DNA of 6,357 nt from Thermoanaerobacterales bacterium (GCA_012839145.1 DUNY01000299.1:1-6357); one strand, 5' to 3'; positions 1-5,193 are shown, numbered from the stretch's first letter. The notes: a model not told the origin generated them from the letters alone. Numbers and translations are program-made.

Positions 1-17
1 AACTGAGCTAATTCCCC
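1..17 (-). tRNA. 5' end of a tRNA gene, cut by the window edge
   Basis: Read on the minus strand, the last 17 bases are GGGGAATTAGCTCAGTT. This is the canonical opening of a bacterial tRNA: a seven-base acceptor strand, TA at positions 8-9, the D-stem GCTC and the start of the AGTT D-loop. The anticodon lies outside the window, so the amino acid cannot be assigned. A strong promoter lies about 50 bases upstream, which supports a real gene start. Confidence 0.72.
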
Positions 18-66
18 TTAATATATGCTGGCGTTTCATTATAAAACTGTTCAGCAAGCATTTATT

Positions 67-95
67 AGTATAATGGGTTTCATAAAAATTGTCAA
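67..95 (-). promoter_or_regulatory. sigma-A promoter for the truncated tRNA
   Basis: On the minus strand, TTGACA (90-95) and TATACT (67-72) are separated by exactly 17 bp. This is a perfect -35 and a five-of-six -10. Transcription would start near position 60, about 43 bases before the tRNA 5' end at 17. The tRNA to the left therefore has its own promoter and need not depend on read-through from the Val/Ala pair. Confidence 0.75.
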
Positions 96-101
96 GACAA
101 T
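84..101 (-). terminator. weak hairpin plus T-run after tRNA-Val
   Basis: Just downstream of the tRNA-Val CCA end, the minus strand reads ATTGT-CTTG-ACAAT followed by TTTT. The stem is short (5 bp) and AT-rich, so it would be a poor terminator. It overlaps the TTGACA -35 box of the next tRNA promoter, and the resemblance could simply follow from that promoter sequence. Confidence 0.3.
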
Positions 102-105
102 ACTT

Positions 106-180
106 TGGTGGGCGCGGCAGGTTTCGAACCTGCGACCTCTTGAATGTGAATCAAGCGCTCCCCCACTGAGCTACGCGCCC
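106..180 (-). tRNA. tRNA-Val (anticodon CAC)
   Basis: The 75-nt cloverleaf folds completely. The acceptor GGGCGCG pairs perfectly with CGCGCCC. The D-stem is GCTC/GAGC, and the anticodon stem CTTGA/TCAAG encloses the loop TTCACAT. The variable loop is AGGTC, and the T-arm GCAGG-TTCGAAA-CCTGC is perfect. The discriminator is A73 and the 3' CCA is encoded. The anticodon CAC (146-148) reads GUG, and A35, C36 and A73 agree with valine identity. It lies 6 nt downstream of tRNA-Ala and is almost certainly on the same transcript. Confidence 0.96.
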
Positions 181-186
181 TTGTTT

Positions 187-262
187 TGGTGGAGATAAGG
201 GGGATCGAACCCCTGACCTTCTGATTGCGAACCAGACGCTCTCCCAGCTGAGCTATATCCCC
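187..262 (-). tRNA. tRNA-Ala (anticodon CGC)
   Basis: The 76-nt cloverleaf has acceptor GGGGATA paired with TATCTCC, giving the G3-U70 wobble pair that is the main identity element for alanyl-tRNA synthetase. The D-stem is GCTC/GAGC, the anticodon stem TCTGG/TCAGA with loop TTCGCAA, and the T-arm AGGGG-TTCGATC-CCCCT. The discriminator is A and CCA is encoded. The anticodon CGC (227-229) reads GCG. It is the first gene of the tRNA pair behind the promoter at 327-355. Confidence 0.96.
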
Positions 263-326
263 GAATATACCATTTGCAGTTATCATTGTGTATACAGCTT
301 TTTATTTTGAGAGTCATTGTGAAATA

Positions 327-355
327 ATTATAATACAAAGCTTCTCAAAATTCAA
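327..355 (-). promoter_or_regulatory. sigma-A promoter for the tRNA-Ala/tRNA-Val pair
   Basis: The minus strand carries TTGAAT (350-355), a 17-bp spacer and a perfect TATAAT (327-332). It sits between the end of lepB and tRNA-Ala, with a predicted start near 320 and a leader of about 57 nt. A second TTGACC lies just upstream (356-361) but has a poor spacing to the same -10 box. Confidence 0.72.
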
Positions 356-368
356 GGTCAACGCTGTT

Positions 369-893
369 TTATTTTAATTGTCCAATCCTATTTATTGGCC
401 ATATTCGATAAGTAGCTTTACCCACTACTTGTTTTTGTGAAACATACTTGTTCTCCCAAAACCGGCTGTCCCTAGAATTATTGCGATTATCCCCCATCAT
501 AAAATAATGATTCTCCGGAACTCTATAGGGTCCGAAATCACTGTGCATGGTCTCCTTTAAGTACGGCTCCTGTATTGGTTCATTATTTCTGTAAAGAACA
601 TTTTCTTTAATTTCTATGATATCCCCGCCTTTGCCTATAAGACGTTTTACAAAGGTCTGGCGCGGGTCATCGGGAAATTTAAAAACCACTATATCGTTAT
701 AATCCGGAGCTTGGAATCGATATATAAACTTATTGACCACAATTCTGTCATTTATCTCAATGGTGGGAATCATGGAACCAGTAGGAACTATCATGGGTTC
801 GAAAATAAAACCCCTTATTATAAGAGCAAGAATTAGTGCAAATACGATAGCTTTGACCCACTCAATAATCTCTGTTTTTATATCTTTTTGCAT
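369..893 (-). CDS. lepB: signal peptidase I
   Basis: This membrane-bound serine/lysine-dyad protease removes signal peptides from exported proteins. With the ATG start chosen here it has 174 residues, typical for a Gram-positive SipS-type enzyme. One N-terminal membrane helix spans about 13-27. It is followed by the box VPTGSMIPT with nucleophile Ser40, the FVKRLIG box with general base Lys83, and the C-terminal signature GDNRNNSRDSR at 134-144. The frame is open three codons further to a GTG at 900-902. That GTG lies inside AGGTGA (899-904), a good Shine-Dalgarno match 5 nt before the ATG at 891-893, so ATG is preferred. The gene has its own promoter (961-988) and is probably monocistronic; the tRNA promoter follows directly, and no clear terminator is seen. 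Family assignment is firm; the start is an inference. Confidence 0.95.
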   Translation of the reverse strand: MQKDIKTEIIEWVKAIVFALILALIIRGFIFEPMIVPTGSMIPTIEINDRIVVNKFIYRFQAPDYNDIVVFKFPDDPRQTFVKRLIGKGGDIIEIKENVLYRNNEPIQEPYLKETMHSDFGPYRVPENHYFMMGDNRNNSRDSRFWENKYVSQKQVVGKATYRIWPINRIGQLK

Positions 894-898
894 ATCCT

Positions 899-904
899 TC
901 ACCT
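899..904 (-). promoter_or_regulatory. lepB ribosome binding site that decides the start
   Basis: The minus strand reads AGGTGA, then 5 nt, then ATG (891-893). AGGTGA is complementary to the 3' end of 16S rRNA. The upstream in-frame GTG (900-902) lies within this motif and has no good Shine-Dalgarno of its own. This makes the shorter protein the likelier product. Confidence 0.6.
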
Positions 905-920
905 AAGTTTGAAATTTATA

Positions 921-953
921 TGGTTTTACTTATTGTCTTAAACAACAAAACCA
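921..953 (-). repeat. imperfect inverted repeat in the lepB leader
   Basis: TGGTTTT (921-927) is complementary to AAAACCA (947-953). Inside it, TTGT (933-936) pairs with ACAA (942-945) around a CTTAA loop. The RNA would form a hairpin with an internal bulge within the first few tens of bases of the lepB transcript. No T-run follows on the minus strand, so it is not an intrinsic terminator. It could stabilise the mRNA 5' end or bind a regulator. Confidence 0.35.
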
Positions 954-960
954 CTTATTT

Positions 961-988
961 ATTATAACACAAAATATTTTTTTACAAA
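961..988 (-). promoter_or_regulatory. extended -10 promoter for lepB
   Basis: The minus strand has TGTTATAAT: a perfect TATAAT (961-966) preceded by a TGn extended element. A weak -35, TTTGTA (983-988), lies 16 bp upstream. The promoter starts 5 bp beyond the cwlD stop codon, so lepB is transcribed independently of cwlD. The predicted start is near 954, giving a leader of about 60 nt. Confidence 0.65.
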
Positions 989-992
989 GCTT

Positions 993-1721
993 TTATGAAA
1001 AATATTCTTTGATTGCAAGTAATATTGCTGCTGATATCCGTTCTTGGAAGGCTTGTGTTGTCAATAATTCTCTATCCTTGGTATTAGTTATAAAACCTAA
1101 TTCTATGATTACACCAGGGACTTTCGTGTTTCGCAAAATATAAAGAGAAATATTCCCAACGGGCTTACGAGGTGATACATTATGACCTGACTGCGTATAA
1201 GCTTCTTCCAATTTTTTTTGTATGCTTTGGGCTATTTTTTTACTCTCTATGCTATTAATAAAATAAAACACCATGGGTCCGTTGGTTTTTGATGAACTTC
1301 TATCAGCATTAACATGAATGCTTAAAAAAAGATCTGGAGCCGTACTGTTAATGATGTCAACCCTTGAAATCAAATCCCTTTTATGACGATATTCATTTTT
1401 TCTGTTCAAATGATCTAAGGATACATCCTTTGCCCGTGTCATTATAACATTGGCACCATCTCGTTCCAGCATTCTTTTAAGCTTTAAGGATACTTCCAGA
1501 TTCATATTTTTTTCTAAAACATTATTAAAACTTGCTCCTCCGTCAATCCCACCATGACCTGGGTCAATTACAATTACTTTCCCCGATAAAGGTATCCAAG
1601 CGCGAAAAGCACTTACAGCAGGGCCTTGACCGTATATATACCGTACTATCAATGCAAACACCAGTAAGGTGAGCAATAAAAAAATATTATTTCGTCTTAC
1701 TCTTTTTTTGTCCTCTTCCAT
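993..1721 (-). CDS. cwlD: spore cortex N-acetylmuramoyl-L-alanine amidase CwlD
   Basis: This is a zinc-dependent Amidase_3 protein of 242 residues, close to the usual CwlD length. The N-terminus has a basic stretch and one hydrophobic segment (about 12-30) that exports or anchors it. The catalytic domain begins at about 48. Expected zinc ligands are visible: His56 in IDPGHGG, Glu70 in LEKNMNLEV and His136 in SIHVNAD. The catalytic Glu207 lies in IIELGFITN. In the known pathway CwlD strips the peptide from muramic acid so that PdaA can make the muramic-delta-lactam recognised by germination lytic enzymes. The compact single-domain form without wall-binding repeats fits CwlD better than a vegetative autolysin. 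A good AAGGGGG ribosome site precedes the ATG by 7 nt. A sigma-E-like promoter lies at 1770-1798. No partner sporulation gene is adjacent in this window. Confidence 0.9.
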   Translation of the reverse strand: MEEDKKRVRRNNIFLLLTLLVFALIVRYIYGQGPAVSAFRAWIPLSGKVIVIDPGHGGIDGGASFNNVLEKNMNLEVSLKLKRMLERDGANVIMTRAKDVSLDHLNRKNEYRHKRDLISRVDIINSTAPDLFLSIHVNADRSSSKTNGPMVFYFINSIESKKIAQSIQKKLEEAYTQSGHNVSPRKPVGNISLYILRNTKVPGVIIELGFITNTKDRELLTTQAFQERISAAILLAIKEYFS

Positions 1722-1769
1722 TCGAAATCCCCCTTTTCACCTATCCCAAATGATCAGAATTCTTTATTA

Positions 1770-1798
1770 AGCTTATCATTATTAAGAAAAAAATATGA
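1770..1798 (-). promoter_or_regulatory. sigma-E-like promoter for cwlD
   Basis: The minus strand reads TCATATT (1792-1798), a full match to the sigma-E -35 consensus KMATATT. After exactly 14 bp comes GATAAGCT (1770-1777), which fits the core xATAnnnT but lacks the preferred first C and the CA pair. The start would be near 1762, about 40 nt before the ATG. Mother-cell expression of cwlD is known in Bacillus subtilis, which supports this reading. Confidence 0.5.
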
Positions 1799-1913
1799 CA
1801 AATTCGTAAAGCTAAAAGCACTATTTCTGAGATAAAGCAATTAGACATAGTTTTTTTATTAAAGCATGATTTTTTCAAAAACGCTTTGACACATTTTCTT
1901 GGAACTTGTGAAA

Positions 1914-1945
1914 AAGAATATTTTCTCTATTGACCGAATATTCTT
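1914..1945. repeat. 9-bp inverted repeat over the -35 region of the small plus-strand gene
   Basis: AAGAATATT (1914-1922) and AATATTCTT (1937-1945) are perfect inverted copies separated by 14 bp. The heptamer GAATATT also occurs as a direct repeat 20 bp apart (1916 and 1936), about two helical turns. The right copy coincides with the sigma-E-type -35 box, so the arrangement could be an operator. Chance in AT-rich DNA is possible. Confidence 0.4.
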
Positions 1946-1964
1946 GATTTTTATTTTATACTAT
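1936..1964 (+). promoter_or_regulatory. sigma-E-type promoter for the Cys-rich small protein
   Basis: GAATATT (1936-1942) matches the sigma-E -35 consensus KMATATT at every position. Exactly 14 bp later TATACTAT (1957-1964) matches CATACAnT except for two positions, keeping the xATAnnnT core. A sigma-A reading is poorer: TTGACC (1930-1935) and TATACT (1957-1962) are 21 bp apart. The predicted start is near 1971, about 34 nt before the ATG at 2005. Confidence 0.55.
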
Positions 1965-2004
1965 GGTAATATTGGAGAAAACAGAAGATGAAAGGATGAT
2001 TTTG

Positions 2005-2181
2005 ATGGCAATTCCACAAAAAGTTAATTTTACGGAAATAGCAAGTTGTAAGTATCTGAAGTATGAAGAGACTTGCTACGGTCCTATTCAGTATTGCAGT
2101 CTTCAGGCCTGGGGTAAGCATGCAGCATGTAAGAATGATATAAAGCAAACCTGTGAAAATGAGCATTATATTATTATGTAA
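2005..2181 (+). CDS. small cysteine-rich protein, unknown function
   Basis: I do not recognise this 58-residue protein. It has five cysteines (15, 24, 31, 42, 50), two histidines (39, 54), and many tyrosines, lysines and glutamates. There is no signal peptide or membrane segment, so it is probably cytoplasmic. The Cys spacing could suit metal binding or disulfide cross-linking, as in some spore coat proteins, but it does not fit the DUF1540 pattern I know. The chosen ATG has AAAGGA (1991-1996) 8 nt upstream. In-frame ATGs at 1963 and 1996 lack a properly spaced ribosome site, and 1963 overlaps the putative -10 box. It is divergent from cwlD, convergent with the CapA-family gene 12 bp away, and sits behind a sigma-E-type promoter. 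I think it is real because promoter, ribosome site and composition agree; a mother-cell spore role is inference. Confidence 0.68.
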   Translation: MAIPQKVNFTEIASCKYLKYEETCYGPIQYCSLQAWGKHAACKNDIKQTCENEHYIIM

Positions 2182-2193
2182 TATACAGAAATA

Positions 2194-3336
2194 TCAAGGC
2201 TTCTTACCGTATCTAACCACATACCTCATTTTACCGTCTCTGACGAATTTATCTACCCATGTGTCTATTTCTCTGACATCTGTGAGATAAACCTTATTCT
2301 TTTTTAAATCTTTTTCCAGTGTGAATTTTACCATCAACCCTTCTTCAGTATATGGAAATCTTTGTGCAGAAATAAAGTTTCCCATAGAGTAGGAAGTATA
2401 TTTCTTTATTATTTCTCCGTTAGGTTCCTCAACTTCCATCCATTCGCCGGGTTGAATCACATGGGGATGGCTCGCTGCAATAAAACTGGCTCCGTTTTTA
2501 AGTATAAGATGGGCTAGCTTTCTCTGAGCTTTGGAGGGAGTTCTCTGGTATTCTTCACCGAAGTGAAGATACACCACTACAGCATCTGCCTGACTTTGTG
2601 CTTTTTTTAAGTCACAAAGTATCAACTCTTCATCAATAAGGTTTACAATATATTGCTTGTCTTTAGGAATTGGTATACCGTTTGTGCCGTATGTATAAGA
2701 TAAAAAAGCAATTTTTATGCCATTTGCCTCTTTTATTAGTATCTGTTCACGTTCTTCCTCCGATTCATAGGTGCCTAAAGAAGCTAATCCTCGTTCTTTA
2801 AGGACTTGTATAGTTCGCAGAGCTCCTTTTGCACCTCTATCCAAACTGTGGTTGTTAGAAGTCACTATTATGTCAAAGCCGGCATTTTTCAGAGCATCAG
2901 CCAGCTCGTCCGGACTGTTGAACATGGGGTATCCGGTATATTTTTGCTCTTTACCTCCCAAGGTTGTTTCAAGGTCGGCCATAGCTATATCCGCTGCCGT
3001 TATTTCATCTTTTACCACATGAAAAAACTCCGAATAATCAAAGGTATCGGTTTTTTCATCATAACCAGCCCAGATTTGGCCGTCATGCATCATTATATCT
3101 CCTACAGCCAAAATGGTAGCTGTTGGATTGGGCAAGACCTCCTCCTCCGGTAATTCCTCTTGACTCAAGTCTTCATTAGTATCAATAGTTCCGCTTGCCG
3201 CTTCCGGATGCCGCCATCTTATAAACTCAGGTGCAACCTTCCCATCGGGATAGTTATAAATAAATATTCCACATACCATGATGAAGACAGCCATTACGAC
3301 TATAAGGCCATATGTTTGACTCTTCTGACCTTTCAT
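2194..3336 (-). CDS. CapA/PGA_cap family membrane-anchored protein
   Basis: This 380-residue protein belongs to the poly-gamma-glutamate synthesis CapA family, which has a metallophosphatase-like fold. One membrane helix spans about 10-27, followed by an acidic, Pro-rich linker (about 52-70). The domain then shows the family motifs AVGDIMMH (77-84), ADLETT (120-125), SNNHSLDRG (160-168), HFGEEY (258-263), ASHPHVIQPGEW (288-299) and YSMGNF (316-321). The bulk of the protein would lie outside the cell. The start used overlaps the manC stop (TGATG), with AAGGAG 8 nt upstream. A longer frame to 3414 would run 78 nt into manC without a ribosome site. No PgsB or PgsC partner is visible. The link to manC suggests a role in a surface polysaccharide or capsule rather than proven polyglutamate export. 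Family call is firm; substrate is unknown. Confidence 0.88.
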   Translation of the reverse strand: MKGQKSQTYGLIVVMAVFIMVCGIFIYNYPDGKVAPEFIRWRHPEAASGTIDTNEDLSQEELPEEEVLPNPTATILAVGDIMMHDGQIWAGYDEKTDTFDYSEFFHVVKDEITAADIAMADLETTLGGKEQKYTGYPMFNSPDELADALKNAGFDIIVTSNNHSLDRGAKGALRTIQVLKERGLASLGTYESEEEREQILIKEANGIKIAFLSYTYGTNGIPIPKDKQYIVNLIDEELILCDLKKAQSQADAVVVYLHFGEEYQRTPSKAQRKLAHLILKNGASFIAASHPHVIQPGEWMEVEEPNGEIIKKYTSYSMGNFISAQRFPYTEEGLMVKFTLEKDLKKNKVYLTDVREIDTWVDKFVRDGKMRYVVRYGKKP

Positions 3337-4418
3337 CAAAGCAGCTCCTTTCTCCCAATCTTTTCCAAGTGCTCCACCACCTTTTTTACATCCTGGGCTT
3401 TTTCTTTTGGGCATACCAGCAAAGCATCACTAGTTTCCACAACAATCATATTCTCCAAACCTACCGCAGCTACCAAGCGACCGTTTGAATAAATTATGGA
3501 ATTGCGTGTTTCTATGTCTACAAAATCTCCTTTTGTGATATTACCATTTTCATCAGGAGGGAACACACTGCCTAATGAATCCCAGCATCCAACGTCATTC
3601 CACCCAAAATCTCCTGGAATAACAACCACTTCGTCAGACCTTTCCATAACCCCATAGTCAATGGAAATGCTTTGCAAAACGGGATATATTTCTTCAACTG
3701 TATTCTTTTCATCGGGAGTGTCTATAGATGGCTCTATTTTTTCTATATTTCTATAAAGCCTAGGCAAAAACCTTCTAAAATTTTTAAGAATAACTGATGT
3801 TTTCCATACGAACATGCCGCTATTCCAAAGATAGTTCCCACTTTCCATATATGCCTTTGCTTTGGGAACATCAGGTTTTTCCACAAATTCTACAACTTCA
3901 TATGCTATTTTATCTTCAGAAGTTATGGGTCTTTCCTTGTCATATTTTATATAACCGTATCCAGTTGAGGGATAAGTAGGTGTTATGCCCATAGTTATAA
4001 GCTTTTCAGTGCTTTCAGCTATACTGCTGGCGGAATTTAGCACTCTTTTGAACTCATCTACGTTTTTTATGTAATGGTCTGATGGAAAAACGCCCATTAC
4101 TGCGTCACCACATCGTTTCTTAATAACCATAGCTGCATAACCGACACATGCAGCCGTGTTTCTGCCAACAGGTTCAATCAAAACATTTTCCTTTGGAACA
4201 TCTTCCTGGATGACTTTATTGAGCATTTTCTCTTGAGCTTTATTAGTAACAATTATTATCCTTTCCTGTGGGATAATATCCTTTATCCTTTTTATTGTAT
4301 CATTTATCATGCTGTCTTCACCGGTAATATTTAAAAATTGTTTAGGGGCTGTGACACGACTTAAGGGCCAAAAGCGAGTGCCTCCCCCGCCAGCCATTAT
4401 TACTCCATACATCTTCAT
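3336..4418 (-). CDS. manC: mannose-1-phosphate guanylyltransferase
   Basis: The enzyme makes GDP-mannose from GTP and mannose 1-phosphate, supplying glycans, capsule or lipid-linked saccharides in the cytoplasm. It has 360 residues, the short form without a fused phosphomannose isomerase domain. Signature motifs are MAGGGGTRFWPLSR (8-21), PKQF (25-28), EPVGRNTA (82-89), FPSDH (111-115), FVEKP (178-182), NSGMF (199-203) and GDFGWNDVG (269-277). The ATG is preceded by GGAGG with a 6-nt gap; a second ATG two codons in is less well placed. Its stop overlaps the start of the CapA-family gene by one base, so the two are translationally coupled. A likely sigma-A promoter lies at 4507-4535. Assignment is secure to the family; some relatives use other hexose phosphates. 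Confidence 0.93.
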   Translation of the reverse strand: MKMYGVIMAGGGGTRFWPLSRVTAPKQFLNITGEDSMINDTIKRIKDIIPQERIIIVTNKAQEKMLNKVIQEDVPKENVLIEPVGRNTAACVGYAAMVIKKRCGDAVMGVFPSDHYIKNVDEFKRVLNSASSIAESTEKLITMGITPTYPSTGYGYIKYDKERPITSEDKIAYEVVEFVEKPDVPKAKAYMESGNYLWNSGMFVWKTSVILKNFRRFLPRLYRNIEKIEPSIDTPDEKNTVEEIYPVLQSISIDYGVMERSDEVVVIPGDFGWNDVGCWDSLGSVFPPDENGNITKGDFVDIETRNSIIYSNGRLVAAVGLENMIVVETSDALLVCPKEKAQDVKKVVEHLEKIGRKELL

Positions 4419-4500
4419 ATATAGCCTCCAATGTTTTTGTTTTATATATGATTATTGTGTCCTTGTTTGACAAATATCTTTCAAGATACACATCCATTGC

Positions 4501-4520
4501 TATAGTATTGTATAGTATTG
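4501..4520. repeat. tandem duplication of a 10-bp motif
   Basis: TATAGTATTG occurs twice in perfect tandem (4501-4510, 4511-4520), and a third copy begins with TAT. On the minus strand each unit contributes to a TACAAT that resembles a -10 box. The duplication therefore lies in the likely manC promoter. It may be a slippage product or a helically phased protein site. Confidence 0.6.
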
Positions 4521-4535
4521 TATTATTTTTGAAAA
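4507..4535 (-). promoter_or_regulatory. possible sigma-A promoter for manC-capA
   Basis: The minus strand carries TTTTCA (4530-4535), 17 bp and TACAAT (4507-4512), matching nine of twelve consensus bases. The leader to the manC ATG would be about 82 nt. An alternative nearer the gene, TTGTCA (4467-4472), lacks a good -10 at 17 bp. Both are AT-rich by-eye calls. Confidence 0.35.
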
Positions 4536-4680
4536 AATAACCATAAAAAAGCTGCAAAATGCATACGTTTCAATTATTTCCTCACTTAACTAGGCCACTG
4601 CTATATTTTATCTAACACAGTACAACAACGGTGGCAAAACCGATAAGGACGTTTTAATTGAAAGCTTCAAGCACCCCACA

Positions 4681-4710
4681 GAATAATTACTTTCTATCTT
4701 ATTCATACTA
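4681..4710 (+). promoter_or_regulatory. sigma-G-type (forespore) promoter
   Basis: GAATA (4681-4685) is followed by exactly 18 bp and CATACTA (4704-4710). The forespore sigma-G consensus is close to GMATA-N18-CATACTA, so both boxes and the spacing fit. Only the optional T before the -35 box is missing. No comparable sigma-A pair is seen. The start would be near 4717, about 70 nt before the ATG at 4789. Confidence 0.65.
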
Positions 4711-4788
4711 ATTATATAGATCGAGCCTTAATACCATTTTTTAGCTCAATATGATTGGGCAAAACAGCAAAATTTAGGAGGTTTTCGT

Positions 4789-5049
4789 ATGCAAACTTTA
4801 AAACTTCTTGAAGATGTAATGCGTCAAAAAGAACAAGCCTTGATTCAATATATCAGGTACATGCGGGAAGCCCAAGACAGTCAGGATACTGACTCAGCGG
4901 CTCTTTTTGCTGATTTGGCTAAAGCAGAAGAAAAGCATATCACTGTTATTCGGGACCAGGTAGCCAATTTCTCTAAAAGCACCAACCTCGACAAATATCA
5001 ATCCATAAATCAATATACTTCACAGCATTTTGATGAAACTACGCAATAG
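4789..5049 (+). CDS. small ferritin-like (half-rubrerythrin) helical protein
   Basis: This 86-residue protein has two strongly predicted amphipathic helices (about 2-30 and 34-62) and a polar tail rich in Gln, Ser and Thr. The helices resemble the first hairpin of rubrerythrin: Glu15 in KEQAL, Tyr21 and Tyr24, then AKAEEKH with Glu47 and His50. The Glu-to-Glu gap of 32 followed by ExxH equals one half of a di-iron site. No second half is present, so metal binding would need dimerisation, as in encapsulated ferritins. No encapsulin targeting tail or signal peptide is seen. A weaker alternative is a CotF-like spore coat helical protein. AGGAGG (4776-4781) lies 7 nt before the ATG. The gene stands alone between a sigma-G-type promoter and a terminator, suggesting a forespore product. 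The gene is real; iron binding is inference. Confidence 0.82.
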   Translation: MQTLKLLEDVMRQKEQALIQYIRYMREAQDSQDTDSAALFADLAKAEEKHITVIRDQVANFSKSTNLDKYQSINQYTSQHFDETTQ

Positions 5050-5055
5050 CATATA

Positions 5056-5093
5056 CAAAAAGCCCAACAATCTATATTTACGAAAGTTGGGCT
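5056..5093. terminator. two-way intrinsic terminator between convergent genes
   Basis: AGCCCAAC (5061-5068) and GTTGGGCT (5086-5093) form a perfect 8-bp stem with a 17-nt loop. On the minus strand the stem is followed by TTTTT (5056-5060 with the stem end), a classic terminator for the dehydrogenase gene. On the plus strand the downstream run is interrupted (AAATCTTCTTT), so termination of the small helical-protein gene is probably weaker but plausible. Confidence 0.8.
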
Positions 5094-5193
5094 AAATCTT
5101 CTTTGTGTATAGTCTTCTTACTTTGTAGTCAATACTATATAAATGACTGCTACTGTTTCATCCCTAGTAACATTGACTACATTCATTATAGAA

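Larger units (their letters stand above)
4419..4788. other. 370-bp divergent intergenic region
   Basis: Apart from the two promoters and the 10-bp tandem repeat, I see no gene here. A 71-codon minus-strand frame overlapping the start of manC (4342-4557) has no ribosome site and low-complexity content. The middle (about 4560-4680) shows no convincing hairpin, riboswitch or terminator by eye. Confidence 0.5.

Noticed and set aside
92..286. 64-codon minus-strand frame across the tRNA pair
   Set aside because: It is a translation of tRNA-Ala and tRNA-Val, a familiar false gene ([23 protein letters not shown]); both cloverleafs are complete.
1886..1914. Perfect TTGACA at 1886-1891 on the plus strand as a sigma-A promoter
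   Set aside because: No acceptable -10 box occurs 16-18 bp downstream (TGAAAA-like only).
1930..1962. Sigma-A reading TTGACC...TATACT for the Cys-rich gene
   Set aside because: The 21-bp spacing is too long; the sigma-E reading has exact spacing and better matches.
1964..1974. Sigma-F -10-like GGTAATATTG upstream of the Cys-rich gene
   Set aside because: It matches the -10 pattern, but no GYWTA-like -35 lies at the required distance.
3337..3414. Upstream start for the CapA-family gene adding 26 residues
   Set aside because: It overlaps manC by 78 nt, has no ribosome site, and adds a Lys/Gly-rich stretch unlike the family; the TGATG start has AAGGAG well placed.
2771..3492. Several plus-strand frames opposite the CapA-family gene and manC
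   Set aside because: They are antisense shadows with no ribosome sites and no recognisable protein features; the minus-strand genes are firmly identified.
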